Of a stretch of 64,000 nt of DNA, positions 55,590 to 64,000 are shown in pieces. This DNA comes from Ophiobolus disseminans (Eukaryota; Ascomycota; Dothideomycetes; Pleosporales; Phaeosphaeriaceae). The stretch is taken from the NCBI GenBank assembly GCA_010093685.1, contig MU006221.1, positions 775,491 to 839,490 on the forward strand, given 5' to 3'. Position numbers and translations under genes: made by a program. Below the pieces are notes generated by a model. That model ran no database searches. It had not been told where the DNA came from and saw only the letters and a list, made by a program, of their open reading frames with translations. Numbering within the stretch: position 1 is the first letter of the stretch; each line of letters opens with the position of its first letter.

Positions 55590-57279
55590 CTATAGCACGT
55601 ACGCCTCTGCCCCTTTACCAAAAAGCAAATGCGGCTTCCTCTGCGCCAAGTCCAGCACCGTCTGCGCAAACACCGAATTCGCCCACGCAAACCAACTACG
55701 CGTGTACGTTCGCCCATAGTCCACATTAACACTCTCATGTATCAAGCCATTACGGCTCACATTCTTCACCGCGCCGAGACACCGCATAATCTCCTCGTCG
55801 TCATCGCTCGTCATAGCCTGCACAAGCACGCTCATGGGCCACGCACTGGTGAGCCCAACGTGGGGGCCGCCGATGCCGTTGAAATCGTCGCCGGTGAGGT
55901 AGTACGGGTTCCCTGCTTTGGAGAGGATCATCTTGCGCGTGTTTTTGTAGATGGGATTAGCTGTGTCGACGAAGCCGAGAAGCGGGAGAGCGAGGAGCGA
56001 GGGCAGGTTTGCGTCGTCCATTAGAATATGGGAGCCGTAGCCGTCTACTTCGAAGGCGAAGACGTCTCCGTATTTCTTGTGGGATACGACGCCGTGTTCC
56101 ATTACGCCTTTCTCGATGGTTTCGCCCCATTTTTGGACTTGCTTGGCTAAGGTCTTGTGGCTTGTTTTGGTGAGGAGTGTAGCGGTGCGCTTTAATTCGA
56201 CACTTATCATGGCATTGGCGGGGATGAAGTAGCCTAGGATCGTGGCGTCGTCGCTGGGGCGGAAGGCGCTGCGGACAAGGCCTGTTCCGCTGTTGAGGGG
56301 GTTGCCGACGCCGCTGAGACCGAGAGTTTCTGTGCCGGTGCTGGTTTGGCGCTGGAAGATGTATTCGTTGCCTTGGTAGGAGCCAGTCTTCTCGTTGAAG
56401 GTGCCCTTTGACTGCTCGGTGAGGACGTTCAGAAGTGTCTCGAGGGCGAGAAGCCACCTGGTGTTGACAAACTCTGTGGATCTGGTGTGGTTGTAGAACT
56501 GGTTCGATAGGGACAAAAAATGGGCCAACGAGTCCAGCTCGTACTTGCACTCGAAGACGAATGACTGCTCGTATGACGGGTGCACATTGTCTCCATCACC
56601 TTGGAAGGTGGGAGCGAGACCACTGGGCGCGGGGGGCTGGAAGGCGTTGCAGTAGGGCGACTCGATCACGTACTCGGACTGTGTGTTTATGGCGCCCAGG
56701 ATCAGCTGGTGAATGTCCTTATCCTTCTTCGCCAGTAGTTGGTATTGCTGGAGTTGGTTTGTGGAGTCCCTCAGCCACTCAGCATTGATATCGCCCGTGA
56801 CGATGAAGCTTTGCGGTCCCTTCCACGCAGCAGCGTCCCAGCTCTTCTTGGACGTTTTGTGCTTGGCAGTCTCGTCCACGTGCCATCTGACCGTGGTGTC
56901 CAGTGTGTTGGGAAATGCATTCTCGAAGAGGCGTGCCAGGTCCTTATCCACGATCTTCTTGTTCATGTCCCCGATGACCTTTTCCACGAGAGGCGATTCA
57001 AACGTCCGGCAGTACTTGGAGGGTCTCTGAAATGGTAACTCGAGCGGGCCTTTGCCGTACGGTGGACTGGGCGATAATCAGTGGACATAATGCTACGTAA
57101 GGGTCCTGCACGTACTGCGGTCGCATAGCATAGTTCTTGTAATCTGGACATGCGGCTCTGTACTTCAACGGGTCGATTGCTGGGTTGATGGGATCCTGTT
57201 GGCCCGCATTGTTGACGCCGGCGACACACGTGGAGGCGAGCACGACGCTCGTGGCAATCGAAGCCAAGGGAGACTTCAT
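55590..57279 (-). CDS. Mug157-type GH125 exo-alpha-1,6-mannosidase
   Basis: GH125 enzymes remove alpha-1,6-linked mannose, and the fungal Mug157 proteins are secretory or vacuolar. Model: complement(join(55590..57066,57116..57279)), 546 residues. The ATG at 57279 gives a signal peptide (MKSPLASIATSVVLASTCVA). The donor is GTACGT at 57115 and the acceptor CCCAG at 57067. The mature protein opens RPSKYCRTFESPLVEKVIGD. Conserved GH125 blocks: SFIVTGDINAEWLRDSTNQL (with the substrate-binding D-I-x-A-x-W-L-R-D-S), YELDSLAHFLSLSNQFYNH, RSAFRPSDDATILGYFIPAN, MDDANLPSLLALPLLGFVD and GIGGPHVGLTSAWPMSVLVQ, followed by LIHESVN (catalytic-side Glu) and SWFAWANSVFAQTVLDLA. Length and order match the family. 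Confidence 0.94.
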
Positions 57280-57529
57280 GATGGTCCTGACACTCAGTTT
57301 GGCTCGGGAGGGCTGCGCTTGTGATGGTCAGATGGCAGCCCGACCAATGAGCGCCCGTTTTGGCCGCAGCTGCCCCGGACTCCAGGGCGCATTCCTGTCG
57401 CAACCCTCTGCTCTCCACCACAGCGCACCTCACCTCTAGCCAAAGCATGACTTCATAACATCTGCCAATCACCTACACCATCTCTCCTCTCCACCCACGC
57501 GCACCAACACCAAAACACGACTAACAGCC
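57280..57529. promoter_or_regulatory. Bidirectional promoter interval, Mug157 / CLP1
   Basis: A 250-base gap between divergent ATGs. The CLP1-proximal end is very C/A-rich (CACCTACACCATCTCTCCTC and similar), the typical leader type here. No operator named. Confidence 0.5.
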
Positions 57530-59200
57530 ATGATTCCTTTGCCAGGCCTCTCCCTTCCCGGCCTCAACTTGGCCCAGGCCAGCGAGCCTCAGAATGCCCC
57601 TACTACCATTGTCACGCGAACAAAGGACTTGGCAGCAAACACCGAGTACCGCTTCGAAGTCGACTTCTCGCACACCCTGACCATCAAGCTCCAGTCAGGC
57701 ACCGCGGAATACTTCGGCACGGAGCTAGCGGTCATGGCAACCTACTCGTTCCGGGGCACAAAGGGCGCCGTCTTCACCTGGCATGGCTGCAAGCTCGAAA
57801 TCGGCGGCGAGGTCGAGTCCGACTACATCGCTGAAGAGACGCCCATGACGAGCTGCGCGAACCTGCACTCTGCGCTGGAGTCGCTGAGAGACCGCAGCGT
57901 CGCAAGCGGAAGCACAGAGATGGGCCCGCGGATACTCGTTGTGGGACCTGAAAACTCGGGAAAAACATCGCTCGTCAGGATCATGACATCTTATGCCTCC
58001 AAAAGCGGCCGGCAGCCCATGGTCATCAACCTCGACCCCAGACAGGGCATGCTCAGCCCGCCTGGCTCGCTTTCGGCAGCCGCATACTCGTCTATTGTGG
58101 ACATTGAGGAGGGTTGGGGCAGCAGTCCCATCTCAGGACCCAGCCCGATACCGGTGAAGATGCCTCTGGTGTATCACTACGGTCTGAAAGACCCGGAGGA
58201 GGCTAAGGTGTTCAAGCCGTTGGTAACGCGTATGGCGTTGGCAGTCACCAGCCGCCTGGAGGAGGATAAGCTGAGCAAGCAAGCTGGCTTCGTCATTGAT
58301 AGCTCGGGCGCCATCAGCCAAGGGAAGAATGGCGTCTACGAGAACATAGAGCATATTGTTTCTGAATTCTCTGGTGCGTGTGATGTCTTGAAACCGATTC
58401 TTCTGCCGACAGCCGCCTTTCCCAGCATATGCCCCTAGACTACATCGAAAGCTTCGACACACTTGACCACACATCAGCAGCAGCAGCAGCAGCAGCAGCA
58501 GCGATATTCCCTGACATGTTTGTCTTTCCAATGAAACCTAGCTAACCTCATGACAGTGAACGTCCTCATCACCATTGGTTCCGAACGCCTCTACTCGGAT
58601 CTCACGCGCAAGTACGCCAACCGCGACCCCTCAGACGCCATCCACGTCGTCCGTCTCGACAAGTCGGGTGGCTGCGTCGACCGCTCAGAAGAGTACATGA
58701 AGGCTCTCCGGCATTCGCAAATCCGAGAATACTTTTTCGGCCATGGAGAAAACACGCTGGCACCGAGCAGTCAAACATGCGACTTTGGCGATTTGAACGT
58801 CTTTCAGTTGGTCGAAGGTATGTTGTCCTCTTTCTACCGTCAAGTTCTTTGAACACAGCTAACACCCGTCTCAGAGTCCACAGAACCAGCTCTCTACCGC
58901 TCCAGCGACTTCAACAACGATTCACATTACGACCCCTCCATGGCGCCCCTGACAACGCTCTACTCACGTCTGACGCCCTCGTCGAGGCTGCAAAACTCTC
59001 TCTTGGCTGTGACCACGGCGGCGCCGACGGATCGCCAGGAGGTCATCCGTGACGCTAGTATCATGGGATACATCTACGTTGCTGAAGTCGATGAGGTGAA
59101 GAGAAAGTGCCGCTTGTTGAGTCCTCAGCCGGGTCTTATTCCTGGGAACGCTATGGTGTTGGCGCCGTGGCCTGAGGAGGTGCCAGGGTTGGCGGGGTAG
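57530..59200 (+). CDS. CLP1: mRNA cleavage and polyadenylation factor Clp1
   Basis: Clp1 is a subunit of cleavage factor IA that bridges Pcf11 to the 3'-end processing machinery. Model: join(57530..58373,58557..58817,58875..59200), 476 residues, all phase 1. An N-terminal beta domain includes TEYRFEVDFSHTLTIKLQSG and VFTWHGCKLEIGGEVESDYI. A P-loop follows, VVGPENSGKTSLVRIM, with INLDPRQGMLSPPGSLSAA as the Walker B-like LDP block. The family PSSQTCDFGDLNVFQLVE and a C-terminal beta domain (IMGYIYVAEVDEVKRKCRLL, PGLIPGNAMVLAPWPE) complete it. The 183-base first intron contains nine CAG triplets and uses the acceptor TGACAG at 58556. Convergent with the inositol kinase gene. Confidence 0.94.
58475..58501 (+). 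repeat. (CAG)9 microsatellite inside a CLP1 intron
   Basis: Nine CAG triplets, uninterrupted, lie in the first intron of CLP1, 56 bases before the acceptor used. Each unit offers an AG dinucleotide. Confidence 0.95.
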
Positions 59201-59390
59201 AGTGTGGTGGAGAGGGTGTGTGTGTGACGCTGGTGGATGGTCTCGTGGGTTTGTGTGGATGGAGATCGACGGAGCGAGATTTGATGTGGATACTCAGACA
59301 CTTACGAGGCCCACGAGGATCTATTTCGAGACCGAGAACAGCGGGGTATATGGCGTCTAATTTCTATACTATGCTATTGATTCAAACTCA

Positions 59391-60474
59391 TCACTCATCA
59401 GCATCATCCACTTCCTTCTCCGTCTTATCAAGCAACTGCTTCAATATGCCCGCCGTACTCCTCATGCCTCTCAGCGCATTCTCATCCGGCCCGTCACCCT
59501 TATGCCACGTCGCATGCGCAAAGTCAATCATCTTGACTGCCGCCAACTTAGGCAAATTGAGCTCATCGTCGTCCTCATCTTCCGGGTGCGCCGACCTCAA
59601 AATCTGCTTTGTCTTCGCGTACTCCTCCACATCGCCCTCGTAGACAAACAGTATGCTCGCGCCGTACATCCTGCTTTCCTTCTTCTCAAACACTTCGATG
59701 ATGTCCTTGACCTCGCCTAGGAAGAAAGCCAGCACTTCTCGCGCGCGCTCGAGTTCAGGCTGTGTCTTTGCGCCGGGGAAAACGTACTCGACGAAGCCGT
59801 CTGAGACGCCCTGAGCGTGGAATTTCCGGCCATACATCTTGTTGAAGACCCAGCAGCCTGCTTCCTTGTCCTGCTCGACAAACTTTGTCAAGTCTTCTGG
59901 TACGTCTGGTACTTCTGCACCCTTGTACGTGCGCATTCCCGCGATCCTGAAGCCCAGACTTCCACTCGTTGTCTGCGCGCTGACTTCATCCAGCCTTGCT
60001 CTTTTCTCAGGTTTCGAAGCCTCGTCCCATAACTGCGCGCCGAGTTTCAAGTCCAGGATATTTGGCTTCTTGAACCCACTTGTGATATTCTCGAGCACAA
60101 TGTGTAGTTCGGTCGCGATCTTCTTTCCGTGCAGGCGTTCGACTTTGCCGTCCTCTGTTGTTATGGTGCCGCTGTCGACTTCGGGGACGGCGCTGTCCTT
60201 GGAAGACAGGGTCAGCTGACCCATGTAGGTGGGCAGGTGGGGGATGAGATCGGAATGAGAGGCGGCTACGGATTCGTAGAAGGCGATTTCGGCGGCAGTA
60301 CAGGGCTTCACGACTACGGCGCCAGTCTCATCGCTGAGGACGCCATCGCTGCAGGGGTTAGCATATGTTGTGCTACATCGCTACATCGCTACATCGGTGA
60401 GGGAGTACTTACTGGCCGGCAGCGGCGTTTCCAAAGCTTTGGAGCTTGGAGGGGTCGAACGTTTTGGTAGACAT
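59391..60474 (-). CDS. Inositol polyphosphate multikinase (Ipk2/Arg82 family)
   Basis: Phosphorylates inositol trisphosphate to tetra- and pentakisphosphate; in yeast it also takes part in arginine-gene and phosphate regulation. Model: complement(join(59391..60348,60413..60474)), 339 residues. Exon 1 encodes MSTKTFDPSKLQSFGNAAAG; donor GTAAGT at 60412. Family motifs: the inositol-binding PxxxDxKxG in PNILDLKLGAQLWD, SLGFRIAGMRTYKG (SLLF-like), FFLGEVKDIIEVFEKKESRM, YGASILFVYEG and the metal-binding KMIDFAHATW. The order and spacing are those of the IPK family. The last 15 residues are acidic. It lies 190 bases from the CLP1 stop (convergent) and directly downstream of FIG4 on the same strand. 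Confidence 0.93.
60372..60395 (-). repeat. Short tandem repeat in the inositol kinase intron
   Basis: The 8-base unit GCTACATC is repeated three times in the 64-base intron, occupying much of its length. Confidence 0.8.
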
Positions 60475-60770
60475 TGCGAAAAGTAGTAAGAGAGTTAGCT
60501 TCGCAGTTCGAACTTATTTCCGACTGTTCAACTGTGGTTGGGAAATGGTGAGAGAAAGATGGTGGTGAGTGAGGCTGGACCCCACGCTGTGTTCGGATTC
60601 AGGGTCCAAGCGAGTCATTTGATGCGCGCATGTGAAGGACCACGATTCACTCATGTGCCTGCAACGTATCATAGCCGTTGTCTCTACAAGCTTACATTAT
60701 ATTATCAAGCAGCATTAAAGCACAGCCTTGTCCTAAAGAAACCGAACGTGAACAACTCGGTTCTTACGGA

Positions 60771-63700
60771 TTACCTCACAGGCAATTGGTTCTGCCACTC
60801 GGGATCAACCTTGCTCTGCTTAAAGAAGCTTCTCCCCCTTAACCACTGCTTATACGCCTTATACCTCTTCTTGTCTCCATCCTCGTCTTCAACATCCAGC
60901 GGGTTGTCCCGGACTTTCAAATACTCCTCAAACTCTTCGATATCCTGCTCCGGGGTCTGGAATTTGCCGGGTGTCGCGTACATTTGTGGCTCGGGGTCGG
61001 ACTGGTACGGGTGCAGATGCGGATGCAAGCTATATGGATGCGGGTACGAGTACGAGGGCGCGTGTGAGAAAGGAGTAGTCACGGACTGTGCGGTCATGGG
61101 CCGTTGGGAAGTGAACGAGCGTATGGAGGCGGCGTCTGCGTCGAAACGTGGGAGATCGGCCATGAAGCTTGCTTCGTCGGTATCTTTGATCGCTTGGGCC
61201 CCGCCTTCGGTCATACAGAGGTAGTCGTGGTACTCCATTGCCACCGGATCATCTACGCTCGGAGACTCGTTGCTCACCACAAGAGGCAGGTTAAGTGGGT
61301 GCTCAACATAACGAGTGTACTCCTCTTCTTCCGTAGCCGACACTGATGGATTCATGCTATTGTCATAGAACTGTTGGAGTGTCCATTGGTTGGTCAGAGC
61401 CTTATCAGCAGGTTTGAAGCCTGGCTTCAGTGTCGAAGATAGTCCTGTCGATGTGGATGTTGAGTAAGACATTGACGGATAGGTGTTGGTCGCTCCGATT
61501 TCAGAGCTCGGCATGTGTGTTTCGAAGTGAGGATCGCGAAGAATAGAATGCTTCAACAGGGAGTCACCGTGATGTATACCCATGTATGCATCACGTCTCC
61601 TCCGATTAAGAATGCTATCCGGGCGCGACTCTGTTTCGCTGGAAGGGTCGATGATTGTGACTTCCTTTCGCTGGGCCTTCTTGACCTCCCTCGCGTGGAG
61701 GTCGTCGTGGTGCTTCTTGCGGGGCACAAATGGCGACAAGTTCTCCTTCCGTGAAGGATGAGTGCCATCCCTGGGATCTCGTCCAGGGCGCGGCCCTGCA
61801 AGACGGAAAGCAAATATTTTGAGGAAGGATGAAATGGCCAATGGTCGGTAGTACTCTAGCCAGTAATCATCGCGAGAGTTGACACCAGTCTGAGCTTGTT
61901 CCAAATCATGTTGGTGCGGCGCCACTGATGGCGGCAAAACACGAGACTCCAGATGGGAACTCGTATACCATTTGATGTAGTCACGGCGTGGTTTCTCTAG
62001 CCACGTACGGGGATCTTCATGGTGTAGGTAGTAGTCAGTTGACAAGTCCCACAGCATTGGCTGGCCCGGTGTGTAGATATAGTTCCCCAGGAAGAGGTTG
62101 TAAGCTTCTTGTCGCTGCGAGTCGAGGAAAGAGTTGTGGTAGTACCGCTTGAAACTCTCCACCATATCGCGTGAGCTACTTTGCCACTGATTGATCTTTC
62201 GGTATGTGGCCATGGTGTTGACGAGATGTGATCCACCGTACTGGATTGCAATGGCGTCTCCGTGGCCATGAAACATGTGCGTAAACATCTCAACGCAATC
62301 CGAATCGTACTCAACCGTAGTCCCGGCAATGACTCCCAAAGCTTGTAGCTGGCGACCTAGTGCTCTCTTGCCGATCACGAACTGTGCAGCATTCGTTCGA
62401 TCTAAACAGTCGATACAATTGGTTCGGGCGACTCCGTTCTGTACCTGTGGAGCATCGACGTCCTGGTCACCGTTGTGAAAGAAGCCCGTCATGCGAAGTA
62501 CTTTTTCCGCGAGGTTCTCTAGTGTACCAATGACATCCTGTCCTCTGGTTTTTGCTGCTCTTGACATGTCAAATGCTTCGTACACTATCCTCTTTTCCTT
62601 TGGTAGTGACTGATTCAAGTAGTCGATGCAGTGTTTGTACTCATGAAGCAGCTTTGACTCCCTGGGCGTTCTTTCTCGTGACTTGATGAGGTTGAGTGCA
62701 TATATAGGAGCACCATATCTCTCGAACAAGTCGTCGAAGTGAAAAGCTCCCGCGCTGTAAAAAGGATCCACGAGACTTAGGTCAATGTCTGGTTTGGGTG
62801 CGACTCCAGTATTGTCTTGAGTCCAAAACAGCGGAATACTGCCACGATGCTGAATGTAGGAAGTGTACGCTGGGCTTGCATATAGCCGTGGCCCAGGAGC
62901 ATGGAAGGAGGTGGTAACTGCATCCGACACGATCTGCTCAGTTTCCACATCGTTGGCAACATAGCCAGAATCGTTTGTTCCACGTTTTAGAAAGCGAGCT
63001 CCGGCGAAAAATCGTGACCGCCGTGCAATGATGGTAAGATATATGCGGCGACCGAAGACGTCAATAGAGGATTGATCGATGTAGCCGTGTATGATAGGAT
63101 GGCACCAGTCGTACACATTCTTCATGCTTTCACGAGCAGGATGCAGCATGTAATTGTTCCAAACGAACATGTCTTGAAAGTCGCGTTCGGGACATCCGCG
63201 ACCTTGGTTTACTGCTGTTCGTTCACGAATCATATTCTGCTGGAGACTTCTTGTGATGTTGTAGGAGTAGCTGAAGTAGAAGCCTCGAGTAAGATCCAAA
63301 GTGTTGAGAATTGCGAGGTATCGTGCCTCTTCTGGGTTGCGATCCTTCTGAAATCGGGAGGTTGACCCAGTGGTCAAGGGAATCATCTCTGTACCGTCAA
63401 CTTGATAGATGTAGTGACCACCCAGTACAGCTACCTGAGCTCTTTTGGTGATCAACAGCATGTAGTAAGCGTCTGTGAATCTGATGAAGCCCAGCAAACC
63501 CCAAGTACTTGATTTGAGCTTTATTCCTCCCGTGCCTTTGTTGCCTTCGTCGATGGTGTTCAAGAGTTGGTGCATTTCTCGCCTGTTGTACAGTATGTCA
63601 TCTTCGAAGATGTTCAGGTGACCTGGTGGTGCTGTGCGGTCGATCTTGAGAACTCGATATTGCTTCTCCATGATGTCTGCTCCGACAAGGTAAAACCGTG

Positions 63701-64000
63701 TGCTTGTTTCGTATAGGGAGAATTTGTGCATCCGATTGATACCATTTTCGCCAACCTTTTCGTAAGACACGCCTTTGACTTTGTGAACAGTAGAAGAAGT
63801 TGATGTCCGGTGGATCGGTACCCCCACAGCAGGATCCTCTTCTTCGCCACCAAATTTGATTGACTCACTATCTTGCTGTGGTATCCCAGGCCTTTTCTCC
63901 AGGTCCGCCTCTGGCTTGAAGCTATTCACGGGGGCATCGTTCTCTGGTGAGAGTTTAGGACTTTCAACGACAGTTGAAGCTTTCTCAAAGTCATCTTGGC
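60771..64000 (-). CDS. FIG4: Polyphosphoinositide phosphatase Fig4 (SAC domain), 5' truncated
   Basis: Fig4 dephosphorylates PtdIns(3,5)P2 on vacuole and endosome membranes and also stabilises the Fab1-Vac14 kinase complex. The frame is open on the minus strand from the window edge to the TAG/TGA at 60771, more than 1,070 codons, with no intron needed. The codon at 63929 is GTG and is not the start; the true ATG lies beyond 64000. The SAC domain begins HKFSLYETSTRFYLVGADIM, runs through LLGFIRFTDAYYMLLITKRA, and contains the catalytic CX5RT in RTNCIDCLDRTNAAQFVIGK (about 62367-62428). GGSHLVNTMATYRKINQWQS and YYHNSFLDSQRQEAYNLFLG are Fig4-type rather than Sac1-type. The C-terminal 300 residues are less conserved, with an acidic helix at the end (DIEEFEEYLKVRDNPLDVED). 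No membrane anchor is visible. Confidence 0.93.
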   Translation of the reverse strand, partial: QDDFEKASTVVESPKLSPENDAPVNSFKPEADLEKRPGIPQQDSESIKFGGEEEDPAVGVPIHRTSTSSTVHKVKGVSYEKVGENGINRMHKFSLYETSTRFYLVGADIMEKQYRVLKIDRTAPPGHLNIFEDDILYNRREMHQLLNTIDEGNKGTGGIKLKSSTWGLLGFIRFTDAYYMLLITKRAQVAVLGGHYIYQVDGTEMIPLTTGSTSRFQKDRNPEEARYLAILNTLDLTRGFYFSYSYNITRSLQQNMIRERTAVNQGRGCPERDFQDMFVWNNYMLHPARESMKNVYDWCHPIIHGYIDQSSIDVFGRRIYLTIIARRSRFFAGARFLKRGTNDSGYVANDVETEQIVSDAVTTSFHAPGPRLYASPAYTSYIQHRGSIPLFWTQDNTGVAPKPDIDLSLVDPFYSAGAFHFDDLFERYGAPIYALNLIKSRERTPRESKLLHEYKHCIDYLNQSLPKEKRIVYEAFDMSRAAKTRGQDVIGTLENLAEKVLRMTGFFHNGDQDVDAPQVQNGVARTNCIDCLDRTNAAQFVIGKRALGRQLQALGVIAGTTVEYDSDCVEMFTHMFHGHGDAIAIQYGGSHLVNTMATYRKINQWQSSSRDMVESFKRYYHNSFLDSQRQEAYNLFLGNYIYTPGQPMLWDLSTDYYLHHEDPRTWLEKPRRDYIKWYTSSHLESRVLPPSVAPHQHDLEQAQTGVNSRDDYWLEYYRPLAISSFLKIFAFRLAGPRPGRDPRDGTHPSRKENLSPFVPRKKHHDDLHAREVKKAQRKEVTIIDPSSETESRPDSILNRRRRDAYMGIHHGDSLLKHSILRDPHFETHMPSSEIGATNTYPSMSYSTSTSTGLSSTLKPGFKPADKALTNQWTLQQFYDNSMNPSVSATEEEEYTRYVEHPLNLPLVVSNESPSVDDPVAMEYHDYLCMTEGGAQAIKDTDEASFMADLPRFDADAASIRSFTSQRPMTAQSVTTPFSHAPSYSYPHPYSLHPHLHPYQSDPEPQMYATPGKFQTPEQDIEEFEEYLKVRDNPLDVEDEDGDKKRYKAYKQWLRGRSFFKQSKVDPEWQNQLPVR

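Overview
This window is fungal nuclear DNA. Nearly every gene carries several short GT-AG introns of about 40-70 bases. The gene content (HET-domain protein, Nop53, Rab6/Ypt6, Exo84, Rpn13, GCP4, Dcc1, Mug157/GH125) is that of a filamentous ascomycete (Pezizomycotina). The HET gene, the Ser/Thr-rich chitin-binding gene and the small lineage-type genes suggest a dothideomycete, perhaps Pleosporales; that placement is inference. I see no rRNA, tRNA, CRISPR array or complete transposon.

Layout. 1-1784: 3' part of a glutathionyl-hydroquinone reductase (ECM4-like) and a Rossmann-fold NmrA-like protein. 3163-8105 is the accessory part: a HET-domain gene with an apparent one-base frameshift in an A7 run, and a secreted chitin-binding mucin-like gene with an in-frame TGA. 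8957-33546 is mostly conserved housekeeping: gamma-tubulin complex GCP4, mitochondrial-type hemerythrin protein, cohesion factor Dcc1, a large RhoGEF, an unknown Ser-rich protein, nucleoporin Nup84/107, ribosome-assembly factor Nop53, Rab6/Ypt6, Tom20, exocyst Exo84 and a Myb-like nuclear protein. 34518-38207: a quinone oxidoreductase followed by a poorly conserved patch with coiled-coil gene fragments that look broken. 39188-64000 is again housekeeping: CCT1, cytosolic prolyl-tRNA synthetase, a small CX2H/CX2C protein, proteasome receptor Rpn13, ribosomal protein eL6, a fatty-acid-hydroxylase-type membrane protein, a MYND-finger protein, a very long alpha/beta hydrolase, Mug157 (GH125), mRNA 3'-end factor Clp1, inositol polyphosphate multikinase and the phosphoinositide phosphatase Fig4, whose 5' end lies beyond the window.

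Organisation. Several essential genes sit head to head across short gaps (Nop53/Ypt6 281 bp, Tom20/Exo84 259 bp, Rpn13/eL6 239 bp, Mug157/Clp1 250 bp, Dcc1/RhoGEF 471 bp, CCT1/ProRS 524 bp), so each pair probably shares a bidirectional promoter. Splice sites were placed by hand from GT/AG consensus, phase and protein continuity; every multi-exon model given as complete sums to a multiple of three unless stated. The most interesting items are the two accessory genes with apparent lesions, the decaying coiled-coil locus at 36-38 kb, an array of SUMO-type motifs in the Myb-like protein, an 11-base microexon in prolyl-tRNA synthetase, and a CAG repeat inside an intron of CLP1. I found no clearly new multi-gene system.
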